A stretch of DNA of 64,000 nt from Candidatus Brocadia sp. (GCA_011525665.1 WYAU01000097.1:1-64000); one strand, 5' to 3'; positions 8,797-18,139 are shown, counted from the first letter of the stretch. Numbers and translations: made by a program. Notes: generated by a model from the sequence alone, not told the origin.

Positions 8797-9786
8797 ATGC
8801 AACAGAATCAACGGGCATCTATTACAGGGATAGGATCCTACCTGCCGGGCAAGGTTCTCACAAACTACGATTTGGAAAAGATGGTCGATACCAGCGATGA
8901 TTGGATTGTTCAGCGAACAGGGATAAAAGAGCGTCGCATCGTCGAAAATGGCCAGATAACGTCTGATCTTGCCACCCAGGCATCAGTGAGGGCAATGGAA
9001 GATGCCGGGGTTTCTCCCGGGGATGTAGATATGATCATTACCTCAACAATTACACCCGATCACATCTTTCCTTCGACTTCATGTTTTATCCAGCAAAAAA
9101 TCGGCGCAAGCAGGGCAAGCGCGTTTGACATATTGGCGGCGTGCGCCGGGTTTATCTATGCAATGTCTATTGGGCAAAGTTTTGTAAATTCCGGGGCAAT
9201 GGAAACCGTCCTTGTGGTGGGGGCCGAGTGTTTATCAAAGATTACCGATTATACGGACCGTACAACCTGTGTGCTCTTCGGAGATGGCGCAGGGGCTGTC
9301 ATTATCCAAAAAAGCCGCGCGAAACACGAGATTCTTTCCACGAGCCTTGCTGCAGATGGTTCGCAGTCTGATATACTTATTATGCCCGGCGGGGGGGCGA
9401 GGAACCCTGCCTCTCTGGAATCTGTTCAACAAAGGACACATTATATTCAATTTAAAGGCAAAGAGGTATTCAAACTGGCGATTAATAATATAACGAACTT
9501 GATTCTCGACACGGTGAATAAGAATGGCCTCAGTCTTGAGGATATCGACTTAATTATCCCTCATCAGAGCAATCTGCGAATTATTGAAGCTACGATGGAA
9601 AAGCTCGGTTTACCCATGGAAAAGGCGTTTGTGAATATTGATAAATACGGGAATACATCCTCTGCCTCCATTCCCATCGCAATTGATGAGGCAAGAAAGG
9701 AAGGTCGTCTCTCCAAAGGCGATATTGTTATGCTCGTTGCGTTTGGAGGGGGATTAACGTGGGGGTCTTCAGTCATTCGATGGTAG
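8797..9786 (+). CDS. fabH: Beta-ketoacyl-ACP synthase III
   Basis: FabH starts fatty acid synthesis by condensing acetyl-CoA with malonyl-ACP. The catalytic cysteine lies in DILAACAGFIYAM around residue 114. The histidine lies in IPHQSNLRI and the asparagine in the DKYGNTSSASIPIA block. The 329 residues match the family. It follows plsX by 46 bases in the same operon, and its end meets fabD. Confidence 0.96.
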   Translation: MQQNQRASITGIGSYLPGKVLTNYDLEKMVDTSDDWIVQRTGIKERRIVENGQITSDLATQASVRAMEDAGVSPGDVDMIITSTITPDHIFPSTSCFIQQKIGASRASAFDILAACAGFIYAMSIGQSFVNSGAMETVLVVGAECLSKITDYTDRTTCVLFGDGAGAVIIQKSRAKHEILSTSLAADGSQSDILIMPGGGARNPASLESVQQRTHYIQFKGKEVFKLAINNITNLILDTVNKNGLSLEDIDLIIPHQSNLRIIEATMEKLGLPMEKAFVNIDKYGNTSSASIPIAIDEARKEGRLSKGDIVMLVAFGGGLTWGSSVIRW

Positions 9787-9791
9787 AGGAC

Positions 9792-10733
9792 ATGCGAAAG
9801 ACGGCGTTGCTTTTTCCCGGCCAGGGTGCGCAATATGTGGGAATGGGTAAGGATTTTTATACCCATTTCAAAGAATCTCGAGAGATATTCAATCAGGCGA
9901 GTGAGATTCTGGGATTTGATATTGCAGAACTGTGCTTCCACGGGAGGCAGGAGGAGCTAAATAAGACCTCTGTTTGCCAGCCGGCCATATTCGTTAATAG
10001 TTTGGCGATACTGGAAGTTTTAAAAAGAAATTCGGTAATTCGGGAAAATACGTTTCTTGCGGCAGCAGGGTTGAGTCTGGGAGAATACACAGCCCATGTG
10101 GCTGCCGGCTCGATGGCCTTTAAGGATGCCGTGGGGTTAGTGCATAAACGGGGGATGTTTATGCAGGAAGCCTGTAATGCAAATCCCGGCGGAATGGTTT
10201 CTCTTATTGGTTTAGAAGACGAAAAAGTAGAACAGCTTTGCGCCGAGATGAGGCCGTTGGGGATTATCTGTGCTGCAAATTATAATAGTCCGGGTCAGGT
10301 TGTTATCTCAGGCGAAAAGCCCCTGTTAGAAAAGGCATCCGTTCTGGCAAAGGAACGGGGAGCAAAAATGGTTGTTCCTTTGAAGGTCGATGGGGCATTT
10401 CATTCTGACTTAATGAACCCCGCGAGTAATAGACTTGCAAAGGAACTGGAAGCCACGCCGATTGTGAAGCCGGAGATTCCCGTTGTAGCAAACATTCATG
10501 CAAGATACGTGAGAGAGCCGGGCGAAATAAAGGCATCCCTTGCAAAACAGTTAAATAGTCCGGTACGGTGGCATCAGTCGGTCTCAGTGCTGATACAAAA
10601 CGGATTTAATCAGTTTTATGAGATCGGTCCCGGCAAGACTTTGTCGGGACTCATGAAGAGGATTGACTCTACTCAGGAAATCAAAAATATTGACACAGTA
10701 GAGGCCTTTGAAAAGGTGGTAAAATTGAACTAA
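9792..10733 (+). CDS. fabD: Malonyl-CoA:ACP transacylase
   Basis: FabD transfers malonyl from CoA to ACP. The start MRKTALLFPGQGAQYVGMG and the nucleophile elbow GLSLGEYTAHVAAG, with the active serine, are diagnostic. The catalytic histidine lies in KVDGAFHSDLM. Two upstream in-frame starts exist (9780 ATG and 9759), both overlapping fabH. I chose 9792 because it fits the family N-terminus and follows AGAGGA, though the spacing is very short. About 313 residues. Confidence 0.95.
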   Translation: MRKTALLFPGQGAQYVGMGKDFYTHFKESREIFNQASEILGFDIAELCFHGRQEELNKTSVCQPAIFVNSLAILEVLKRNSVIRENTFLAAAGLSLGEYTAHVAAGSMAFKDAVGLVHKRGMFMQEACNANPGGMVSLIGLEDEKVEQLCAEMRPLGIICAANYNSPGQVVISGEKPLLEKASVLAKERGAKMVVPLKVDGAFHSDLMNPASNRLAKELEATPIVKPEIPVVANIHARYVREPGEIKASLAKQLNSPVRWHQSVSVLIQNGFNQFYEIGPGKTLSGLMKRIDSTQEIKNIDTVEAFEKVVKLN

Positions 10734-10755
10734 TTTTAGGATAAGGAGGTAAACC

Positions 10756-10989
10756 GTGTCAGCAGTTGAAGATAAGGTTAAAGAAATTATTACAAAACAA
10801 ATGGGAGTTAAGGCTGAGCAGATTACGAGAGAGACGTCTTTTATCAATGATCTGGGAGCCGATTCTCTGGATACCGTGGAACTGATCATGGAATTTGAAG
10901 ATGCCTTTGATATGAACATTCCCGATGAGGATGCAGAGAAGATAAGGACTGTGGGAGATGCTATTAAATACATTGAGGAACACAAATAA
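10756..10989 (+). CDS. acpP: Acyl carrier protein
   Basis: This is the carrier of growing acyl chains. The phosphopantetheine serine is in [15 protein letters not shown] around residue 37. The 77 acidic residues are canonical. It starts with GTG behind a perfect AAGGAGGT ribosome site (10743-10750), suggesting strong translation. The stop codon is directly followed by the fabF ATG. Confidence 0.97.
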   Translation: MSAVEDKVKEIITKQMGVKAEQITRETSFINDLGADSLDTVELIMEFEDAFDMNIPDEDAEKIRTVGDAIKYIEEHK

Positions 10990-12234
10990 ATGCAGGAACG
11001 GCGAAGGGTCGTTATTACCGGCGTGGGTGCACTTACGTCCTTAGGTCAGGAAAAAAACCAGATCTGGTCGGCATTGTGCGAAGGGAAAAGCGGAATAAAA
11101 CCCATTACCTCTTTTGATACATCCGCTTTTGATGTCCATTTTGGAGGAGAAGTCAGCGATTTTGACCCTGTTCCGTGGTTTGGTGTCAAAGAGGCAAGGC
11201 GGCTTGACCGCTTCTCTCAGTTTGCTATAGTTGCTTCTATCCATGCCGTGAAAGATGCCGGACTCGATTTTGATGGTTTCGATAAAACAAAAGTGGGAGT
11301 TATCATAGGTTCTGGCATGGGTGGTTTGATAGAACTTGAAGCGCAGCATGAAATCCTTTTAAAAAAGGGGCCTTCGCGGATATCCCCCTTTCTGATTCCT
11401 AAATTGATGGTTAATGCTGCTCCGGCACAGGTGGCAATACGATTCGGACTCAAGGGGCCTAATTATTCTCTGGTGACAGCATGTACCACGGGAGTCAATG
11501 CCATAGGGGAGGCTGTCCGCATGATCCAGAGAGGAGATGCGGATATTATGATTGCAGGAAGTTCTGAGGCCGTAGTTACTCCTTTGGCCCTCGGTGGTTT
11601 TAGCGCTATGAAGGCACTCTCTACCCGCAATGATGAACCGCAAAGGGCAAGCCGTCCTTTTGATAAGGAAAGGGATGGTTTCGTCCTTTCCGAAGGGGCA
11701 GGTGTTGTTGTGATTGAAGAATTTGAGGTAGCAAAAAAAAGAGGTGCAAATATCTATGCAGAAGTGCTCGGTTATGGCCTTAATTCAGACGCATATCATA
11801 TTGCAGCGCCTGAGCCCAACGGCGATGGAGCTATGCGGTGCATGACAAGCGCCCTGAAAGACGCCCGGTGTAACCCGGAAGAAATAGATTACATTAATGC
11901 TCATGCTACATCAACCCCTATTGGCGACAACATCGAAATGAAGGCCGTAAAGAAGGTCTTTGGGCAGTATGTTTCCAAAATCCCCGTTAGTTCGACAAAG
12001 TCTATGCTGGGGCATCAACTCGGGGCTTCGGGAAGCGTTGAGGTAATCATCTGTGCCATGGTAATAAAGGAAGGGGTTGTTCCCCCAACGATCAATTATG
12101 AGATACCGGATCCCGAATGCTCAGGATTGGATTTTGTTCCCAATACAGCCCGTGAGAAGAAGGTCAGGAAGTCCCTTTCCAATTCATTCGGTTTTGGCGG
12201 ACACAATGCCAGCATCGTCCTCGGACAAGTCTAA
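10990..12234 (+). CDS. fabF: Beta-ketoacyl-ACP synthase II
   Basis: FabF is the elongating condensing enzyme of type II fatty acid synthesis. The cysteine-histidine-histidine triad is visible: TACTTGVNAIGEA, NAHATSTPIGDNIE and STKSMLGHQLGASG. The 414 residues are typical. Its ATG abuts the acpP stop, so it is probably translationally coupled. It is the last gene of the operon, with 164 bases to lpxD. Confidence 0.96.
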   Translation: MQERRRVVITGVGALTSLGQEKNQIWSALCEGKSGIKPITSFDTSAFDVHFGGEVSDFDPVPWFGVKEARRLDRFSQFAIVASIHAVKDAGLDFDGFDKTKVGVIIGSGMGGLIELEAQHEILLKKGPSRISPFLIPKLMVNAAPAQVAIRFGLKGPNYSLVTACTTGVNAIGEAVRMIQRGDADIMIAGSSEAVVTPLALGGFSAMKALSTRNDEPQRASRPFDKERDGFVLSEGAGVVVIEEFEVAKKRGANIYAEVLGYGLNSDAYHIAAPEPNGDGAMRCMTSALKDARCNPEEIDYINAHATSTPIGDNIEMKAVKKVFGQYVSKIPVSSTKSMLGHQLGASGSVEVIICAMVIKEGVVPPTINYEIPDPECSGLDFVPNTAREKKVRKSLSNSFGFGGHNASIVLGQV

Positions 12235-12328
12235 GCAGGGAAGAATCCGAAACGGAATCATCCTGTAGCTCCAACTATTTTTCCACCGTTTTCCAAATCC
12301 TTTTTTTCACTTCTCTTTAAATCAAAGA

Positions 12329-12357
12329 TTTACAGATGCCTGGATTTATGATACATT
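12329..12357 (+). promoter_or_regulatory. Candidate promoter for lpxD-glmS
   Basis: TTTACA at 12329-12334, a 17-base spacer and TACATT at 12352-12357, 41 bases before lpxD. Confidence 0.35.
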
Positions 12358-12398
12358 ACAAGTATATGGCATTTATTAAAATACCATAGTCCGGATGT

Positions 12399-13409
12399 AT
12401 GAAATTTACCCTGAATGAAATTCACTCCATTATTGGCGGGAAAATAATTGGCGATGGGGACATCGTTATCACGGGCATTGCCAGCGTTGAAGTTGCAAAA
12501 GAAGGGGATATAACCTTTATCAGGAATGACCCATTGGTCCCGCAGGCCTTGATGTCTGTCGCATCTGCAATAGTAACACACCGCGAGATATTGCAACTCA
12601 AAAAACCTCAAATCGTCATAGAAAATCCATACCTTGCCTTTACGAAATTTATGGAAGTCGTGGCAAAAGAAAGATATATGCGCCAGGTTGGTATTCATTC
12701 CACGGTAATCATCGGTAAGGAAGTCAGCTTAGGAAAGGATGTTTCCATCGGGGCGCATGTTGTTATTGAAGACGGTGCAAAGATTGGAGACCGTGTTGCC
12801 GTTTATCCAAACACATTTATTGGCAGGGAGAGTTCCATCGGAGATGACTCCATCATCTATGCCAATGTTTCTATCAGAGAAAATGTTGTCATCGGTAAAC
12901 GAGCTATTATCCATTGTAACAGCGTTATCGGAGACGATGGATTTGGCTACCTTCAGATAGAGAAAAGACACGTCAAGATACCACAGGTTGGAATTGTTGA
13001 AATAGGAGATGATGTAGAAATCGGAGCTATGGTAACAATATGCCGCGCTGCACTTGATGCAACCATTATTGGAAACGGAGTAAAGATAGACAATCATTCC
13101 CATATTGCCCACAACGTCACCATCGGAGACAATGCCATGCTCATTGCATATGCCAAGATTGCAGGGAGTACCAAAATCGGGAAGAACGTCCTGATTGCAG
13201 AAGATGTCGGCATTACGGATCATGTGTCGATAGGCGATAACTGCATTATTGGCGGAGGGTCGAATGTTTACAGGAGCCTGAAAACAGGTGCTGTTGTGTG
13301 GGGGTCTCCGGCCAAGCCCATTACCGAAGAAAAACGTATCCAGATATTAATCAAAAAATTACCGGAAATGTATAATGCAATGAAAAGACTTGTGAAAACA
13401 TCACAATAA
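12399..13409 (+). CDS. lpxD: UDP-3-O-acylglucosamine N-acyltransferase
   Basis: LpxD adds the N-linked acyl chain in lipid A synthesis, using acyl-ACP. The N-terminal uridine-binding domain is followed by a long left-handed beta-helix made of hexapeptide repeats (IG.DV.IG.., roughly residues 100-290). The catalytic histidine lies in IDNHSHIAHNVTIGDN. The 336 residues fit. Its presence supports an outer membrane with lipid A. It is two genes downstream of the ACP and FabF that supply substrate, and 17 bases before the glmS start. Confidence 0.93.
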   Translation: MKFTLNEIHSIIGGKIIGDGDIVITGIASVEVAKEGDITFIRNDPLVPQALMSVASAIVTHREILQLKKPQIVIENPYLAFTKFMEVVAKERYMRQVGIHSTVIIGKEVSLGKDVSIGAHVVIEDGAKIGDRVAVYPNTFIGRESSIGDDSIIYANVSIRENVVIGKRAIIHCNSVIGDDGFGYLQIEKRHVKIPQVGIVEIGDDVEIGAMVTICRAALDATIIGNGVKIDNHSHIAHNVTIGDNAMLIAYAKIAGSTKIGKNVLIAEDVGITDHVSIGDNCIIGGGSNVYRSLKTGAVVWGSPAKPITEEKRIQILIKKLPEMYNAMKRLVKTSQ

Positions 13410-13426
13410 TTTTGAGGGACAAACAT

Positions 13427-15253
13427 ATGTGTGGAATTGTGGGATATATTGGACCTAATGAGGCTGTTAAGGTGCTTTTGGATGGTATTAAAAGGCTCGA
13501 ATATCGCGGCTATGATTCCTCCGGGATTGCATATATTGAGAATGGTATCTTGAAGTGTGAAAAGGCTGTGGGTAAGGTTGCAGAGCTGAAAAAGAAGCTT
13601 GACGGGAACAAATTTAACACACACGTGGGAATTGTCCACACCCGGTGGGCAACGCATGGTGCCCCTACCATGGAGAATGCCCATCCTCATGTAGATTGTC
13701 ATAGCGAAATTGCCGTGGTCCATAACGGAATTATCGAGAATTATGATTATTTAAAATCAAGGTTAGAACAGGAAGGTCACATCTTCAGGAGTGAAACAGA
13801 TACCGAGGTGTTGGCGCATCTCATTGAAAAATATTTTCAGGGTAACCTTGAAACGGCAGTTATGAAGGCGCTGAAAGAGGTAGAGGGTACCTATGGAATT
13901 GCAGTAATCTCTGCGAAAGACCCGCAGAAAATTGTGGCAGCCAGGAAAGGATCGCCTCTTGTACTAGGGATTGGAAGTCAGGAGTATTTTATCACCTCAG
14001 ATGTTTCCGCCTCACTGGAGCATACGAGGGATGTGGCATACCTGGACGATAACGAGGTTACCATTCTTACTTTGGACGATTACAAAACCAAGACCATTCA
14101 AAATATCCCCACATACAAAAAAGTTGAAGAGGTACTGTGGAATATTGATATGATTGAGAAGGGTGGCCATGAGCATTTTATGCTCAAAGAGATTCATGAG
14201 CAACCACAGGCATTGCGGAATGCGATGCGGGGAAGGATTGAGAGTTCGGGTGGTTTAATAAAACTGGGGGGATTGATGAGTTGTGAAAAGGAACTCCGTG
14301 AGGCGAAACGTATCGTTGTTGTCGCTTGCGGTACCTCCTGGCACGCAGGGCTTGTGGCTGAATATATGCTGGAAGAACTGGCACGCGTACCCGTTGAGGT
14401 GGAATATGCCTCAGAATTCCGATACCGGAATTCCGTGATTGAAGAAGGTACAGTGGTAATCGCCATAAGCCAGTCCGGTGAAACGGCAGATACCCTGGCG
14501 GCAATGCGGGAGGCCCGGCACAAAGGCGCCAGGCTGCTTTCTATCTGTAATGTTGTTGGCAGTACTATAGCCAGGGAGGCTGATTGCGGGATTTATTTAC
14601 ATATTGGTCCAGAGATAGGGGTTGCATCAACCAAGGCATTTACCGCGCAGATTACCGTTCTCTATCTGTTTACCCTTTATATGATGAATCTGAAGTATCC
14701 CCGCAACCCGATACCTTCCGATATGATCAGGGTCATCCAATCAATACCTGACAAGGTGCAGGCTATTCTCACTATGGAAGAGAGGATTGTGGAACTTGCA
14801 AGGATATATAAAGATAGTGAAAACGTCCTTTATCTGGGGAGAGGGTACAACTACCCTGTGGCGCTTGAGGGAGCATTGAAACTCAAGGAAATATCCTATA
14901 TTCATGCCGAGGGCTATCCCGCGGCAGAGATGAAGCATGGTCCTATTGCACTCATTAACAAGGATATGCCCGTGGTCTTTATCGCTACAAAAGATAGTGT
15001 CTACGGAAAGATTTTAAGTAATATTGCAGAGGTCAGATCCAGGGGTGGAAGGCTGATTGCAATTGCAACAGAGGGAGACGATCAGATTCTGGAAAAGGTC
15101 GATCATGTCTTTTATATACCCAAGACCTCCGACTGTCTGACACCCATTCTTTCCGTAATACCCCTGCAATTAATGGCCTATCACATGGCAGTCATGCGGG
15201 GGTGTGATGTTGATAAACCGAGGAATCTTGCCAAGAGTGTAACGGTTGAATAA
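13427..15253 (+). CDS. glmS: Glutamine:fructose-6-phosphate aminotransferase
   Basis: GlmS makes glucosamine-6-phosphate, the entry to UDP-GlcNAc for peptidoglycan and lipid A. The mature N-terminus begins with the nucleophile cysteine (MCGIVGYIG), so the ATG at 13427 behind GAGGGA is the start, not the TTG at 13412. A glutaminase domain (TRWATHG, HNGIIEN) is followed by two SIS isomerase domains (CGTSWHAG, SQSGETADT, GRGYNYPVALEGALKLKEISY), and the protein ends in KSVTVE. Length of 608 residues is canonical. I see no glmS ribozyme upstream; the gap to lpxD is too short. Confidence 0.96.
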   Translation: MCGIVGYIGPNEAVKVLLDGIKRLEYRGYDSSGIAYIENGILKCEKAVGKVAELKKKLDGNKFNTHVGIVHTRWATHGAPTMENAHPHVDCHSEIAVVHNGIIENYDYLKSRLEQEGHIFRSETDTEVLAHLIEKYFQGNLETAVMKALKEVEGTYGIAVISAKDPQKIVAARKGSPLVLGIGSQEYFITSDVSASLEHTRDVAYLDDNEVTILTLDDYKTKTIQNIPTYKKVEEVLWNIDMIEKGGHEHFMLKEIHEQPQALRNAMRGRIESSGGLIKLGGLMSCEKELREAKRIVVVACGTSWHAGLVAEYMLEELARVPVEVEYASEFRYRNSVIEEGTVVIAISQSGETADTLAAMREARHKGARLLSICNVVGSTIAREADCGIYLHIGPEIGVASTKAFTAQITVLYLFTLYMMNLKYPRNPIPSDMIRVIQSIPDKVQAILTMEERIVELARIYKDSENVLYLGRGYNYPVALEGALKLKEISYIHAEGYPAAEMKHGPIALINKDMPVVFIATKDSVYGKILSNIAEVRSRGGRLIAIATEGDDQILEKVDHVFYIPKTSDCLTPILSVIPLQLMAYHMAVMRGCDVDKPRNLAKSVTVE

Positions 15254-15259
15254 AATCTT

Positions 15260-16621
15260 ATGGAAATTCATTGGTTAATTGTCGCACTGGTTACCGGGGG
15301 TTTTGTGGGGACCGCTGTCACCTGGCTGCTCTGCAGGACACGCATTGCAGCACTCAACGAACGATGTAGTGCAACTCTGCAGGATCTGGAAACTGCACGG
15401 GCTGACCTTTGCCTGAAGAGCGAAACAATTTCTCATCTCAATCAGGTAATCGTGCGGCTGGAGACCACACTTGAACACGAGCGTAAGGCAGCTTATGAAA
15501 AACTGGACATCCTTAATCATGCTACACTGAAGCTGGGCGACGCCTTTAAGGCACTCTCATCAGAAGCGCTGAGAAGTAATAACCAATCCTTCCTGGAACT
15601 GGCAAAAATTACCCTGGAAAAATACCAAACCGAGGCAAAGGGAGATCTCGAACAGAGGCAGAAGGCTGTTGAACAACTCGTTACGCCCATCAAGCAGTCC
15701 TTGGAGAAGGTAGACACCCAGATCCAGGAATTGGAAAAAACACGCCAGCAGGCGTACGGAAGCCTGACCGAACAGGTCAAGTCCCTTATTTATACACAGG
15801 AGAAGTTACAGTCCGAGACAGGCAATCTGGTCAAGGCCCTCCGGACACCGACGGTGCGAGGTCACTGGGGAGAAATACAGCTCAAGCGGGTAGTCGAGAT
15901 CGCCGGCATGCTGGAATATTGCGATTTCCACCGGCAGCAAACGGTAACTACAGAGGATGGCCGGTTGCGTCCCGATATGCTCGTACGGCTGCCCGGGGGC
16001 AAAAATATTGTGATTGACGCAAAGGCACCGCTTTTGGCGTATCTCGATGCCTTAGAATCCGCAAACGATGAACAGCGTTTGTCAAAACTCAGGAGCCATG
16101 CACAACAGATCCGGTCTCACATGACAAGACTGAGCGCAAAATCCTATTGGGATCAATTCCAGCCTACACCGGAATTTGTTGTCCTTTTTCTTCCCGGCGA
16201 GATGTTTTTCAGTGCAGCCCTCGAGTTGGATCCCGCACTGATTGAAGAGGGCGCTAAACAGCAGGTCATCCTGGCGACACCAACGACCCTGATCGCTCTC
16301 CTGCGCGCTGTGTATTATGGCTGGCGGCAGGAACAGATGTCAGAGAACACCAGAAAAATCAGTGAGCTTGGGCAGGAACTCCACGAACGTGTCGCCACCA
16401 TGGTTGAACATCTTGCGAGACTCGGTGGCTCTCTTGGAAAGGCAGTAGAGGCATTCAACTCCGCTGTAGCATCCTTCGAAGGTCGCGTACTCCCCTCCGT
16501 ACGAAAGTTTGAAACCCTGGGGGCCGGAAGCAAAAAGGAGATTGAGGAACTTACTCCACTCGATAAAAGTACCAGGGTGCTTATGGAAATCCAGGGTGAA
16601 CATGACACAAGAATTTGCTAA
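15260..16621 (+). CDS. rmuC: DNA recombination protein RmuC homologue
   Basis: RmuC-family proteins limit DNA inversions and are thought to act as nucleases at structured DNA; the activity is inferred from the PD-(D/E)XK-like fold. An N-terminal membrane helix (WLIVALVTGGFVGTAVTWLL) is followed by a long coiled coil (about residues 25-180). The RmuC domain contains VRGHWGEIQLKRVVEIAGM, DMLVRLPGGKNIVIDAKAPL and EFVVLFLPGEMFFSAALE. The 453 residues are normal. It starts six bases after glmS. Confidence 0.92.
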   Translation: MEIHWLIVALVTGGFVGTAVTWLLCRTRIAALNERCSATLQDLETARADLCLKSETISHLNQVIVRLETTLEHERKAAYEKLDILNHATLKLGDAFKALSSEALRSNNQSFLELAKITLEKYQTEAKGDLEQRQKAVEQLVTPIKQSLEKVDTQIQELEKTRQQAYGSLTEQVKSLIYTQEKLQSETGNLVKALRTPTVRGHWGEIQLKRVVEIAGMLEYCDFHRQQTVTTEDGRLRPDMLVRLPGGKNIVIDAKAPLLAYLDALESANDEQRLSKLRSHAQQIRSHMTRLSAKSYWDQFQPTPEFVVLFLPGEMFFSAALELDPALIEEGAKQQVILATPTTLIALLRAVYYGWRQEQMSENTRKISELGQELHERVATMVEHLARLGGSLGKAVEAFNSAVASFEGRVLPSVRKFETLGAGSKKEIEELTPLDKSTRVLMEIQGEHDTRIC

Positions 16622-16693
16622 AACACCGATTCCCGGGCAACCTGGAACGATTCGCCCCCCCCGTTCTTTCCCTAGAAAAAAAACCAAAAAAGC

Positions 16694-16723
16694 TTGCATT
16701 CTTCTTCGTTTTTGTATTATCAT
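16694..16723 (+). promoter_or_regulatory. Candidate promoter of the RelBE module
   Basis: TTGCAT at 16694-16699, an 18-base spacer and TATCAT at 16718-16723, about 80 bases before the antitoxin start. Type II antitoxins usually repress such promoters; I see no clear operator palindrome. Confidence 0.4.
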
Positions 16724-16802
16724 CTATTTTAAAGTAAAAGTAATTTCCTATCAAATGTTATATGATAAAATAAATGAAATAATCGGAAATCAGGAGGCTT
16801 TT

Positions 16803-17012
16803 ATGTTGGAGCTTCACAAAAAAATAGTAATTGATGAAAACAGTAAGCCGGTTGCTGTTCAGATACCGATTGAGGAATTTGATCGTTTGGAGGAGATAAT
16901 AGAAAATTACGGATTATCAAAATTAATGGACGAGGTAAAAAGTGATGAGCGAGTTACCTTTGAAGATGCAAAAAAATATTATCAATCATTGAAACAGAAT
17001 GTGGAAAGTTGA
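16803..17012 (+). CDS. RelB/Phd-type antitoxin
   Basis: This is a 69-residue protein beginning MLELHKKIVIDENSKPVAVQ, with PIEEFDRLEEIIENYG and an acidic helical tail. This is the style of antitoxins that pair with RelE/ParE toxins: an N-terminal DNA-binding region and a C-terminal toxin-binding helix. The ATG at 16803 follows AGGAGG (16792-16797). The same frame is open far upstream into rmuC, but that is not coding. It overlaps the toxin gene by 14 bases, as expected for coupled expression. Confidence 0.82.
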   Translation: MLELHKKIVIDENSKPVAVQIPIEEFDRLEEIIENYGLSKLMDEVKSDERVTFEDAKKYYQSLKQNVES

Positions 17013-17271
17013 ATATACAAAACGTTTTCTTAAAGAACTCGTCAAGTTATCCAAGGAAATACAAACTAAGGCTGAGGAAATAGTTTTTAATGAACTACCT
17101 TCTTCCAATCCTTTTGAACGCGGATATGTTGAACGAATGACAGGTTATCCGGATAAATATAAAATCCGCGTGGGAAATTATAGGATAGGCATCACAATAG
17201 ATAAAGATAAACAGGTTATTGCTTGTCAACGTATTGCACATCGTAAAGATATCTACAAAGTATTTCCGTAG
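16999..17271 (+). CDS. RelE/ParE-family toxin
   Basis: This is a 90-residue basic protein starting MWKVEYTKRFLKELVKLSKE, with YPDKYKIRVGNYRIGITID and ending in RIAHRKDIYKVFP. That pattern, with an arginine-rich 'R.GNYRI' strand and the C-terminal 'HR...Y', is characteristic of RelE mRNA interferases that act at the ribosome. The partner antitoxin overlaps its 5' end. Five bases after its stop begins an attC-like site, so the pair looks like an integron cassette. Confidence 0.88.
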   Translation: MWKVEYTKRFLKELVKLSKEIQTKAEEIVFNELPSSNPFERGYVERMTGYPDKYKIRVGNYRIGITIDKDKQVIACQRIAHRKDIYKVFP

Positions 17272-17276
17272 GCTTT

Positions 17277-17336
17277 ACATAACAATTAAATCCAGCCGGT
17301 TGCAAAAAACGCGACGGCTGATTTTCATCGTTATGC
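17277..17336 (+). other. Integron attC-like recombination site
   Basis: This is a 60-base imperfect palindrome. The outer arms ACATAAC (17277-17283) and GTTATGC (17330-17336) match the RYYYAAC/GTTRRRY cores with one deviation. The inner arms CAGCCG and CGGCTG enclose a short variable loop. Aligning the two 21-base arms gives about 17 matches, with the off-register mismatches typical of attC. It starts five bases after a cassette-sized toxin-antitoxin unit and precedes another gene in the same orientation. No integrase gene or second attC is visible in the window. Confidence 0.55.
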
Positions 17337-17352
17337 TTGCATAATCTTGGGG

Positions 17353-17938
17353 ATGCCCATGCACGAGTATGACAAAAAAGACCTGAAAGATTCGATCATC
17401 GCCGAAAATACGGCAATTAGCTAAGAGCTTAGGACATACTCCCACTATTGTTGAGTGGCAACGGCAAAGCACAAAGCATGGCGCTGATTGCGTTCTAAAT
17501 CAATTTGGTACGTGGAACAATGCAGTTGAAGCGGCAGGTCTTCTTCCAAATCCTACTAAGAAGTCTCCTCGAAATGATATCCCAAAGCAAGAGATTATTT
17601 CGGAGCTAATTCGGGTAGCAAACAAACTGGGTCGATTTCCGTCTCGTCCTGTTTTCAGTGCTCATGCCCAAATATCAAGGGGTCCTGTAGAGCGCTGTTT
17701 CGGTTCATGGGTAAAAGCAAAACAATATATTTTATTGCATCACTCGTCAGATCTCACTTTTAAACAAGAATTCAAGAATAGAAAAGATATTACACAAACC
17801 AAACGAAATCGAAAGAAGCTAAGAATAAATCTACCACTTATCTATATTCCCACCAATGAGCAGGAGACATTGGTATTATTCTCATTGTTAGCTGAGAAAC
17901 TTAGAATGCAAATTGTACAAGTTCAATCAGCAAGGTAG
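17353..17938 (+). pseudogene. HNH/homing-endonuclease-associated repeat protein, frameshifted
   Basis: From ATG 17353 (or 17359) the frame reads MHEYDKKDLKDSIIAE and then meets a stop. One base must be skipped in the A4 run at 17405-17408 to continue into IRQLAKSLGHTPTIVEW and an open frame to the TAG at 17938. Two repeats of about 45 residues are seen (LGHTPTIVEW...FGTWNNAVEAAGL and LGRFPSRPVF...FGSWVKAKQY). This matches the homing-endonuclease-associated repeat (HNH_repeat) that binds DNA in selfish genes. No HNH motif remains. The C-terminal third (NLPLIYIPTNEQETLVLFSL) is a separate domain I do not recognise. The one-base insertion could also be a sequencing error. Confidence 0.6.
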
Positions 17939-18139
17939 GGTAGGCACCGCCTACCAAAAAATTGAGCAATCGGGGTGGATTCTGCATGAAGGACATGCCT
18001 CGTGAAAACGGGAAATGGATCGAAATGGTTTTGACGAATGATCGGTAATTGGGGTGGTGTGTGTATGGCATCTGCGTTAAATATTCGGGTGCCTGCTGCT
18101 TTGGAACCGCGGGGTTGATTATGGTGGGCAATGCCCACC
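17939..18139. repeat. REP-type hairpins flanking the transposase gene
   Basis: GGTAGGC/GCCTACC (17939-17955) and GGTGGGCA/TGCCCACC (18123-18139) are tight hairpins. Non-coding sequence between them leads to the REP-associated transposase. A sister of the second hairpin occurs at 25596-25610. This fits REP sequences mobilised by the adjacent RayT enzyme. Confidence 0.55.

Noticed and set aside
8039-8818. 259-codon open frame antisense to plsX
   Set aside because: It lies wholly opposite a clear plsX gene, has no ribosome site and shows no recognisable domain; it is a shadow of codon bias.
13410-13426. glmS ribozyme
   Set aside because: Only 17 bases separate lpxD from the glmS start, too short for the ribozyme.
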